Positions 36,901-48,900 of a DNA stretch of 64,000 nucleotides are shown piece by piece. Below the pieces are notes generated by a model. The model searched no databases, had not been told where the DNA came from, and worked only from the letters and a program-made list of their open reading frames with translations. A program made the translations under genes and the position numbers. The stretch comes from Guadua angustifolia (taxonomy: Eukaryota; Streptophyta; Magnoliopsida; Poales; Poaceae). Position 1 is the first letter of the stretch. Every line of letters starts with the position of its first letter. The DNA is taken from NCBI GenBank assembly GCA_036346375.1, contig JAYEVE010000489.1, positions 1-64,000 of the forward strand, given 5' to 3'.

Positions 36901-39900
36901 TAAAGTATACCTAAAAGATTTTTAGTTTATTATGGGTGGTTTACAACATGTAATGTCGGAAATGAAAACAAACTAACATATTTAGAGGTTTTGTTATCTG
37001 TTAATAATTTGACATTCCTACAATTTTTTGGTTCTAAAAAGGCCCCTACAATGCCTGCATGTCATACCAAAAATTCGTTCAAGTATTTTGTTGTCTAATT
37101 TAACTGGCCAGCATTAAAAAAAAAGTCTCTATATACAAAGACTGCATGTCAGGCTCAGCAAACCTTAATTACACAAAAATCTGAATACTTGTCCATACAT
37201 CAAGTGCAATATGATTGTCTTCTTAGTACGGATGAAAATGGAACGGAAACGGTCGGTAAATGGTCATTCTGTTTCCATTTCCACATTTTTTATCCGTAAC
37301 GGAAACAAAATTGGAAACATCGGAAACAAATAGCGATGGAAACCAGATGCAGAACGGAACGGAGCGGATATGGAAACAAAAGTGGGAAATTCCATAAGAA
37401 CGTAGTACATGATCATAATATACATGACCGCAAAAACAATGTAACTCATTCCACCTTCAAGGTGGACACAAGAACAATGTTATGTTCACTGGTATCACTA
37501 GGAAGTTTTTTCTCAAGTTTGTCTGCTGAATGCTCGCTATTTGTCCCCAGATCAGACCATCATATCCTCCTATATATTATTATCATCGACATCCTCTTGC
37601 TCTCCAACTATAAATGTGTAACACTAAAATTTGCATGTTCAATGTTCATTTATGATTTTCTAAGATTTATCCTGGATTTTCTGGAGTTTATAAATGCCAT
37701 TTTGCTATTTTAAGATTTATAAAATCAATTTATTCGTGAGAAATAAAACCAAAATTATGCTAGAAATAATTTTCCTAAGTTGAAAATGTTCCAATGTATT
37801 TTTGAGAATTTTCCTGGAATTTTTGAACTCTATTTGATATTTTCTATATAGCCATTTGTATTTCTGAAATTATTTTAATATGAAAATAAATGTAAATTCT
37901 CCATTCTCCTTTTTGGGCCAAGTGGGCCACATTTCCGATGTAATTTCGGTTTCATTTATACGAATTTTCGTTTCATTTCATCGGAAATGGCTCCATTCTA
38001 CTGTTTCCGTTTCCGACAAAAAATTTCCGTTTCCGTTTCTGTACCTACATGTTCTGTTTCATTTCCGAAAAAGACTTCCGCTTCCGTTTTTCTCCGGAAT
38101 GGTCGGAAATTCTGTTTCCATTTTCATCCCTACTTCTTAGTTTGGTTTCACAAATGTGCTATTCTTTTCCATGATCTGTATGTGTTGCTTATTGCTATGC
38201 AATGGGCACTCTAACCTTATACTAAACATGTTCATGTGCTATTTTCAGGGAGATTCAGATATTCATGTCCACTGGAAAGGAGCTGCTGAAATTGTTCTTG
38301 CCTTATGTACAAATTGGCTTGATGCAGATGGCTCAACTCATGAAATAACACCTGATAAGGTAGAACCACATACCAAACCATTTTCAGATTTATTTTGATA
38401 GTTCTCACGTTTCATTTTGGTCTTTCAGGCTAATCAATTCAAGAAATACATAGAAGATATGGCTGAGAAAAGTCTTCGATGTGTGGCTTTTGCTTATAGA
38501 AATCTTGACCTGAAAGATGTCCCAAGTGAGGAACAAAGAATCAACTGGCAGTTGCCAGATGTTGACCTGACTTTTATTGGAATCGTGGGGATGAAGGTAC
38601 ACACTCAATAATTTGCAAACCTTGAATTCTGATATTGCATACTACAACTTGCTGTCCTTTACTTTAAAGTTTTTCTGTTAACTTTTCATAGTTTCTTTGT
38701 TGTTGCTGAGACATCCATGCTTATTTGCAGGATCCTTGTCGCCCTGGAGTCAGAGATGCTGTTGAGCTGTGCAGAAATGCTGGTGTAAAGGTTTGTGTGT
38801 GGAACTCATGTGTTACTAAAGGGCACAAAAAGTGTTAGCAAGATTACAAGTTATATTTGCCTCAGACAATGAGTGGGTTGAGATTTCCTGCAAAATTTGA
38901 CTTTATTATATATTTAAATGTAATACCCATGATAGAAAACCTGCTTTAGATGTATATTAGGCTCCATTGTACTCACAATCTGAGTAAATTTTTAGTCTTT
39001 AGAATTATATCAGTATGATGCATGATAATTATATATTTCTATTTTGAGCTGACAATTCACAAAGTGAATCTTCAAAAGGAACTAAATCTGTTTATTTGTT
39101 TGTGGTGGTTGTGTAAAGGCACAAAACTATTGTCACCATTAAATATTGGCACAATGTTGCCTGCATAGCTGGAGTGTGCTTCTCATAACTCTAAACATGA
39201 AACTTCTTTTGTTTTTTTGTTTTTGAATAAGTAGGTATGCATGGTAACTGGAGATAATCTGCAGACAGCTAGAGCAATAGCACTTGAGTGTGGAATACTA
39301 GCTGACTCCCAGGCATGTGCACCAGTTATAATAGAAGGAAGAGTATTCCGTGCGTACAATGAAGCTGAGAGGGAGAAAGTTGCCGAAAAAATTTCTGTAA
39401 GCCATAAAACCTATTTGTGCTTGCAAAAATAATATTAAAATGTGTTCCAAGCTTATCGAGGTAACCTGATGAGTGCTTTAGGTTCTATAGGTTGATTTAT
39501 TGCTTGTAAAGCTTATCGCTGTGCATTTTTGTCTTTTTGTTTTGGGCAAAATGGACCATACAGTCATACACATACGGTTGATATATTTGAAATCATGCAG
39601 CGTGTTTGAATTGGAACCAAAATCTCCTTTCTGCCACTAACAGTTCTGTATAACGCTTCCACCTTTCCGCCATGATTCTTGATTTATAAGTTTTTTAATT
39701 TAACAAATTACAAGTTTGCAAATTTTGGTTGAATAAATCCTTGCTTATTCTCTGAGTTTAGGGACTGAAGTTGAGTAATATACGAGAAACAGGGATTGCT
39801 TCTTTTGGTTGCTAATGATGTCTTGTCTGGTTGGACCGTTAATGTCCCTCTTCCCATCTTCGATGCACGGAAATGGTCCCTATGTTGCCACTTTTGTATA

Positions 39901-42900
39901 GTATAGCCTCTATTCTGTTACCATTGGACAAAAATACTAAAGTTAGGAACAGCTGAAGTTTCCACTAATCAATAGGATACAAAACATTTGGTGGTTGTAC
40001 TTATAATTTGGTAGCTGAATTTGCAGCGACATTTCTGATGCTTTATTTCATGTAATAGGACAGATATTCCTTGTTCCATTTGACAGATATTCCTCGTTCC
40101 ACTTGAGTCAGAACATTATATTGTTCAATACTTGCTCTTGCTGTTAGCTTGATCATTCTACTGGGAACAGCCTGATTTCAACAATGTATTGCAGGTGATG
40201 GGAAGATCTTCTCCAAATGACAAACTTCTCCTTGTAAAAACACTGAAGAAAAAAATAATATCGTTGCTGTTACTGGTGATGGAACAAATGATGCTCCTGC
40301 ATTGCACGAGGTACATTACATACACGAGGGGCCTTTGTATTTTGAATGAATAACAAGATAAAAGTGATGGTTGTATTTTGAATGGATAAAAGGATTGATC
40401 ACGCATGTGATCATATTGCACTGTTCAGTGCTATGCATTTGTTAATGCTGGTGTTTCTAATTTCAAATCTCTCATTACTTCTATTTTTCAGGCAGATATT
40501 GGTCTTGCTATGGGCATCCAAGGAACAGAAGTAGCTAAAGAGAGCTCAGACATAATTATTCTGGATGATAATTTTTTTCGGTTGTGAAGGTTAGGAAAGT
40601 TTGTATAAATTAACAATCTTCTTATCTGCAGTGAATACAACTAATATCTTAAATTTTCTTCATATTTAACACTCTAGGTGGTCCGCTGGGGTCGTTCTAT
40701 TAATGCAAACATCCAAAAGTTTATTCAATTTCAGCTTACTGTAAATGTTGCAGCTCTTGTAATTAATGTGGTTGCTGCTGTTTCCTCGGGCAATGTTCCT
40801 CTAAATGCTGTTCAGGTTTGTAAAATATTCTTAATATACGTCTTAGAATTACTGCAATGCCATATTGGAACCATTTTGCATATTGATAGTTTAAATGCTA
40901 GCCTTGTCTGAATATTAGTAGATAAATTAACTGGCTCTAGATGCCATGCCCAGTATCATCTACTTAAAGTTTCCTGAATCATTATGATGGATATGGAAAT
41001 AATTACAGATTGCAATATGTGATTGTTCGTATCGGATACTTAATGTAGTCTATTTCCTCTCAGCTTTTGTTACTATTGTGGACCAAATCCTGCTTGTTCA
41101 TTGTACTATTCTTTAACTAAGTGAACTAAGTGGGGGCTTCACTTGGAAATTGGAATTGGGTGATGCCTTGTAGAATCCATTAGTTTTGTGAAAAGAATCT
41201 TTCAGGAAATGTTGAAGATCAACTGTGAAATTAATGTTCCCATAGGCCAATAGGAAATTTTCAATGAATAAGTGAAATTAAATTATTAAACTTGTATTGA
41301 TTGGTCATGGGCAAATGTTTACTTTCTTTTGTTGTTGATACAGCTTCTCTGGGTTAATCTCATAATGGACACACTTGGTGCCCTTGCATTGGCAACTGAA
41401 CCACCAACAGACCAATTAATGAAGCGTCAACCTGTTGGACGGAGGTTAGCCCTTTTCTCCTTGAAACTGTTATCTAGAACAAAACTAATCTATGAGCTGT
41501 ATTCATCTATAGATGTTTTTTTCTGTGCTAACAGTTGACTTTTATATCTTTCAATCATTAATGTATAGTAAACAGAATTGTGGATCTCATATTTCTATTC
41601 TGGTATTCTGGTAAATGTTGTTGAATACTTCCATTTTTTTTTCATAATGCGCTCACGCAGTTCCAGAGTCATACCTCGTAATTTTTTGTTAACAATTGGT
41701 CCAACAATATGTAGGTTTAGTGATACAAAAATGATACCATTAGATTCATAAAAATGATACCATTATATTCGTTTATTTAAGTACTCTCATATTATTGCAA
41801 TCTTGCAGTCACTAATAATATACTCTAAAGGAAACTAGTGGTTGAAGTTCAAATTTGAAGATCGTGCCAGGTCATATGGTGCCATAGGTTTTGCAATGGA
41901 GTAGTAGAAAGTGGGGATCCTATGTTTCTTGTTGATACTTGATTGCCATCCTTAGTCGACTAGTTATACTAATTTATTATGTATTATGTAACCTTCACCA
42001 TTCTAAAGCAATGTTGTGCTTGCATTCAAGTATATTTTCCTGGTGAAAGAAGAACCCAAGGAGAAGTGTTCCCTTATATACTTCGGACTCCAAATCATTT
42101 TTTTTCTCGAACACGCCGGAGAGCTGCGTATCATTATATTAAAGAAGAAAGGGTAGAACCCTGAGTGCACCCACATAAACCCACGCTAGAGGTTTAAAGA
42201 TTACAAACGCGCCTGTGACTGAAAAATAAACAACCAAAAGGACATGACCTACTCACTAGGAGCTAAGGCATTCAAGAGGGAAAGCCCTCGAGTCCCAGCC
42301 ATACCCCAAAGCTGTGCCTCCTCTTTGGCAAGCAGCAAGGCCCCTGCCATGTTAGGTGCCACCCCGTCGAAACAACAATGATTCCTATGATTCCATAGGG
42401 TCCAAGCACCAAGGACGACAAGGGAATTAAGGCCCTGCTGCACCTGTCCATCAACCGCATCGCTTGCCCTGCACCACCAATCATCAAAGCTTCCATCTTC
42501 AACTAAAGGTGACAGGCCTTGAAGGCCAAAACGCCTCAGGAGACTGAACCAAAACTGTCTCGCAAACACACAATTGGTAAGCAGGTGGTCAATTGTCTCC
42601 TCGTCCTGATCACAATGAGGGCACCGGACAGGATGCGGCAAATTCCTTTGAGCAAGCCTGTCTGCAGTCTAGCACCTCTTGTGTTCCACTAGCCAAAGAA
42701 AGAACCGACATTTGCCTGGCGCCCACGACTTCCAAATGCGCTCCCAAGGCCGAAACTGAACAGAGCCTTGGAAAAAAATTTCATACGCCGATTTGGCTGA
42801 GTACTGTCCCGGAGTAGAAAGCCGCCAACGATGAGTGTCTTGCACACCTGGTTGCAACTCAACTTCAGATAGGATGTCCCAAAGGTCAAGGTACTCAGCA

Positions 42901-45900
42901 AGCACAGCAACAGAAGTAGCACCATGGATATCATGGATCCAGCCTTGATTAGTTAGGGCTTCACAAACTGTGCGGCTATTAGCCCTTCTTTTAGGCACCG
43001 TGGCAAACAAGCTAGGTGCGAGATCAACAATTCGCTGACCCTGCAGCCACCTATCTTTCCAAAACAAAGTGTGCGCACCATCCCCAATGTCAGTCTCAAC
43101 TGCCATGGAAAAGAAAGCATGGACACATTCATGCAGCTTGATCGGAGAACATGCCCAAGGCTTATCAGGTTCTGTTTTCTGCAGCCATAACCATCGTATC
43201 TTGAGAGCCCAACCAAGGGTTTGGAGATTAGAAATACCTAGACCCCCAAGCTCCCGAGGGCGCTGCACTTTGGCCCAGCAATCAGACAATGGCCGCCTTT
43301 GACATCCTTCCTCTCCAGAGAAAACCCCGCTGAATTTTATCAATCGCCTTAATGGCCCATGGCGTGAGATCAATGGCCATGGATAGGTAAACAAGCATGG
43401 TTGTGAGGACAAATTGGACTTGAACCGCCCTGCCAGCGCGAGTCATAAGATCAGCCTTCCATCCAGGCAATTGATCCAGCGCCGTAGCCAACAAGCAGCA
43501 GCACATCCAGAGGAGGGCGACGCCCATGAGGAGACCATGTAGGAGTCCCAGTAGTCAGGCGTAGCCTGTTTTGGAGATTCTTATCCTTCTATCTCTAAAG
43601 TCTTACCTTTCTTAGTATTTCTATACTTTCCATGTTTGTCTTTACTTCCCATGTTTATCTTTGGAGTTTGTTGAGGATTGTGAGCCTTGGAAGGAGGGCG
43701 CACAGAGGTTAAATAAAGAAGGGAACATATCCGGTGCTAATGGGCTACTCGGTGTGAAAATGCTAACTCCTGTCATTAGCCATCGGATGAAGAATCAGCT
43801 AATCTAATTGAGCAAGGTGGGAATCCCCTGTACCACTTAATCCATTTTACACAAAACCCCCTAAAACTATTCCTTCTCTCGCGAGGATCCTCCCCGATCT
43901 TGTCTGTTCGTCTTCGCCATCAAACTCTCTAACCGATCGCACCTTGCCTCCCCAACCGAGATCGTCTTTGTTCCCAACCGATCGCTGATCGCGTGCAGCG
44001 TCCCCAACCGACGGTGCTATTGCGGAGGCGGCGCCTTGGCCGTGATGGGGAAGCTTGATCGTGGGAGGACCGGAGGCCGAGACCTTGAGGAAGGAGCACG
44101 TGATCTCGGTTGGGAGGCGCCGCCGACGGTGGGAGGCGCGAGGCGTGGGGAGGAGGGGTGCATGGCCGGCGTGGGGAGGCCAGGCGAGGCCGGCGTGGGG
44201 GAGGCGAGGCGTTCTTGGCCGGGGCGTGGGGAAGAGCGTGGCATCTGGCGGTGTGGGAGGAGGTGGTGGCGTGGCTGGGCTTGGGAGGAGGCGTGGGGAG
44301 GACGGATGGAGGCCGGCCAAGCCGCCGCGATCGATTAGGGGCGTTCTGGCTGATCGGCGATCGGTTGGGAACGAAGACGATCTCGGTTGTGGAGGCAAGG
44401 TGCGATCGGTTAGAGAGTTTGATGGCGAAGACGAACAGACAAGATCGGGGAGGATCCTCGCGAGAGAAGGAATAGTTTTTAGGGGGTTTTGTGTAAAATG
44501 GATTAAGTGGTACAGGGGATTCCCACCTTGCTCAATTAGATCAGCTGATTCGTCATCCGATGGCTAATGACAGGAGTTAGCATTTTAACACCGAGTAGCC
44601 CATTAGCACTGGATATGTTCCCAATAAAGAAGTAGAGAAGAGGGATTGGCATGCTTTTTGGTTGCCAAAGAATTCCATTAGTAGGCGCTGCCATCGACAA
44701 CTGGCCGGTGGCTCCGAATCGCCATTATCGCTATCATAGGTCGTCGTCGTCTTCCGGCGGCGCCCTCCACTGACTCCCGTTCGGGCTTGGGACCGGGTAC
44801 GCGTTTGTTCGATAAAGAACATCCGTATCACAGTCCCAGGAGAAGTGGGCAATGATTAGAATCTGCAGATGGTGCACTCTGCAATAAACAGTTTGGGAAA
44901 AACTCCACACAATCAACTGAACAGAGAACCCTATCGAGCTTGACTAGAGTAGGAACAACTTGCCCATTAGACCAAGTAAATTTTTGACCATGTAAAGGTA
45001 AATCTTTGAGAGCCAGATCATCAATGAGGCGCCTAAACCAACCCATCATAGCACGATTCAAGTTGGCATTGTTCTTGTCTTCATCTTTATAAACCAGGTT
45101 GAAATCTCCAGCCACAATCCATGGGCCTGAACAGGACGCTCGAATCTCCTGAAGCTCTTGCAAAAAAGCAATCTTGTTATCAATACCTTGTGGCCCATAG
45201 ACACAAGTCAACCACCAAGCTTGCTGGTCTACAGGACAAATCTGAATTGTGGTGCTAAAATCATCAACTCAACTGCTGCCCATTTGTCCAATATGGTTTC
45301 GCCATGCAACTAGTATTCCACCACTAGCACCGACAGCAGGAAGCTCCACAAAATTGCCAAAATCTGAACCAAACATAGAAAGAATTATTCGCTGAGATAT
45401 TGCAGCCATCTTGGTCTCTTGGAGGCACACGATATCCGCCCTAGCTGAGTCCATGACACGCACCGAATCCTACCGTGCCTTAGAGTTAAGCCCCCGCACA
45501 TTCCATAAAATAATATTTGACAGATTCATCACACCACATCGAAAAAAAGAACAACCCAGATCAAGCAATATTAAGAGCTCGAAGCCATCTCAACCCCATC
45601 ATTCGGGGGAGTCTAGCCGAACAAGGCAGCTAAAGCTTGAATGTGAGAATCAGATAAAGGCTGGGGTTGATCTGCGCCACATCCATGTTAAATGCTGGGG
45701 TTGATCTACGCCACATCCATGTTAAATGCTGGGGGAGGAGAAGGCGTCTGGTCAGCCACCAGGGCAACACCCGAAGCGGCCGCATGGGGCCCCGCAGAAA
45801 GCACCGAGTCATGAGCCGCCTAGGGCCCCGAGGAAGCCGCCATGCCACTGAAACGCTCTGCATGGCACGAGGGTTCCGCGCCGCAAGGGAACACGGTCGA

Positions 45901-48900
45901 CAAGGACTCATCGGGCTCTTCGCTGGCACCAGGATCAGCAGCCACGTGTTGGTTAGTGGTTGGGCCCGACACCAGTCAAGCATGCACAGGAGCACGTGGG
46001 CCTTCACGAAGATCATACACCATGCCTCGGGACGAACCACGACGCCGGTGTCGACGACGACGTTTATGCCGACCTTGGCCGTCCCTAGTCGGAGGAGGAG
46101 AACCATCATCCATCAACGGCTGAGAGATAGGCTTCACTGAGATGTCGATGGGATAAGCCAGAACTCGCTTCACCGGCGGGTCCTCGGCAGTGACCGGAGG
46201 CTCGGCGATGAGAAGCTCCATGGAGGTGGGGATGAGACTCGTCTGAGAGCACCAAGCCGTCACCTTGAAAGAAAAACGATCACGATGCTCAGCCAAATCC
46301 TGATGAAGATCACTAATCCAACAGTACTCATTTAACAGCTGCTCCGTGGTCGAGAGTTCCCAAGCATGGCCTGGTATGCCGCGAAGCATGACGTCGACAG
46401 GAACCGGCAAGACGGCGCCGGTGGCGAGAGCGTGCCTTGTCCAGCGTGTGAAATGAAGCCGAGACGATGAAAAACAGGGACAGGCCGCCCTCCATTGTAG
46501 ACAGTGTCAGCCATTGCCTCATCAGGGAGGATTAGCAAGAAACTCTCAAACATTGTGTGATGAAGCTCCAGGGAGTTGGGGCTCAGACTGAAACTCCTGG
46601 ATATTTCGGCCAACAACTCGTCCGCCCGAACAGCTTGCTCGTCGCCAACCACCGAGACAAGCAGAGCACAGCGACGCAAATTGCCCTCTCTGCGCGCAAT
46701 GCTGGAAGAGTAGTCGATGACCCGCCGCAGCTTGAAAGACGGTCTAGCGATGGCGACAGAGGTGGCATCTTCATTGCCGGAGGTTTCGGATGAAAGCCCC
46801 CTATCCCTGCTGCCGTAGTCATCAGACGGTGGAGGGTGGCCACCGAGCTCACGGCGGCAGCCTTATTTGTCTGCGTCGATCACGACGCCTACCACGCATG
46901 ATTCCTAGCAACATCACCACCAGCGGAGACCGCCATTAAGCGCGCACCTAGACGAGCCGACGTACCCAAGTCCATCGCGGTTGTTGGACACCGCTCAGCC
47001 TGAAAAGAAGGCAACGCGCGGCAAGAAGGCTCTGCGGACACCCGCACATGGGACTAGCGGCTTCACTGGCCGGGCGCAACACCGAAGCGAAGAGCGATCC
47101 GTGCACAAGTGCCCCAAGGCGGCGGTAAGCAGTGAGTTTGCCTCCGACATTGCGCCGCACGGCGGGAGGGAGAAAAACAATTGAAACACCTTCCACGAAG
47201 ATCCACTGGCACTGGCGACGCGAGCGATCAGCTGTCGACGAGCGGATGCGATTTCTCCAGAAGCGGCGGCTCTCAACCACCTGCCAATCGTCATCGCTCA
47301 AGTCTCGAAGCGAAGTCGAGACCGAAACCCGGAGAGCGCGGCCTTCGTCGTGCAAGAGTCGCCTAGGGCCTTGATCGGCAACAGGTCGGCCGTCAAGGAA
47401 GGTGGCGTGACGACCAGAATGGCGCAAATTGGTAACCGGACGACGAACCGCATCTTTGTAGTAGGACTGGGCTGGGAGGGGGACGTCACGACTGGAAGCG
47501 GAACCGCCGGCGGAGGAGGACGGGCATGTCGAGCCAGCGCACTTGCTTCGATCGGCCGGAAGGAAGGGAAGGCCGCGCCGCTAGGGAAAGGGGGGGATAG
47601 GGTCTTGGTGGCCGTCGGGACTGGAGCGGACGCCGGCGTGGAGGCGCCGTGAGGGCAGGGGAGGCGAGCGGACGTGGGGAGGTGGGCAGGCGCGCGAGCC
47701 ATCGTGTTTTTCATTGAGGTAAATATGAAATGAAGAAACTAGTGTAAGGTACTCCAAATCAATTCAAAACATGCAAAACATCCTTAACAATATTTTCTAT
47801 AATTCTTGCTTAACATAAATGTTGTATATGCTTTTGTTTTACATTCTTGTTCATTCAATGCAGACCACCACTTGTGACTAATATTATGTGGAGAAACTTG
47901 TTCATTCAGGTAATACGGTCTTGTCAGATGTTGATTGTCAAACTGTCAATTTTTTTACTGAGCTATTTTAAGTCAGTTACTGATGTCTTCTTTTACCATA
48001 GGCTATCTTTCAAGTTGTTGTTCTTCTGACACTCAACTTTAGGGGCCGTGACCTTCTGCATCTAACTCAAGATACTCTCAGTCACTCCAATAAAGTGAAA
48101 AATTCATTTATATTCAATACATTTGTCCTGTGTCAGGTATCTCCTCATCTTGGGTGATCACCTCCTCTTTTACTTCATTTGATGGCATTCTAGCCTTATG
48201 GTTGCATTGTGAATATACTTTTTTCGATCCATTTGGACTAGAGAATATTATTTGGTAGTAACACTAAGCATATGTGCTTGCCATTTTGCAGCTTGAGAAA
48301 ATTCTTGACTTTTCATTTTTCCCAATAGGTGTTCAATGAGTTTAATGCTCGTAAACCCGATGAATTGAACATATTTAATGGGGTTTCAAGAAACCATATT
48401 TTTTTGGGTGTAGTGAGCATGACTGTTGTGCTGCAGGTATGAAAGGATGGAAGAAAATAAATGCATTAGCAAATGTAGGATTTGTCTTCCATGATCTAGA
48501 ATATGACTTGCATATCTAAATGATTTGCAGGTGATAATTATTGAGTTCCTTGGGAAATTTGCATCAACAGTGAGACTCACTTGGAAGCTTTGGCTTGTTT
48601 CTGTAGCTATTGCATTTATTAGGTGAGATACTTGTTCACTCTATGTCACCTACTTCTGTTGTATGGATGAGTAATGCTTTCCAAAGTAATTTTGGGATCA
48701 ATTTTTTCTTCAGTTATGCTAGTAGTTTGAAAGAAGACAGCAGGGAATTAGTTTGGATGGATATCCTGTGGACTGTGGAGGATTGACTGACTGTAGCTTG
48801 CTTACTTGTAATTAACTATTGCCTTGTTAACGCAGCTGGCCCTTGGCTTTTGTTGGAAAGTTCATTCCTGTTCCCAAGACTGAATTGAAGGAATTGATCC

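Larger units (their letters stand above)
42098..47750 (-). mobile_element. L1-type LINE in ACA intron 28, antisense to the gene, with nested MULE
   Basis: The insertion lies between ACTCCAAATCA at 42087-42097 and at 47751-47761. Its 3' end faces left (T run, then the complement of a GCAGCTCTCCGGCGTGTTCG tail). From right to left it has ORF1, an ORF2 endonuclease and the C-terminal RT/zf-RVT part. The central RT is missing, replaced by about 1.3 kb that includes a MULE. It accounts for most of the 6.4-kb intron. Confidence 0.88.

Noticed and set aside
43847..44567. Open frames of 100-183 codons on both strands
   Set aside because: They run through the inverted repeats and GC-rich middle of the MULE; the mirror-image frames are expected and no domain is visible.
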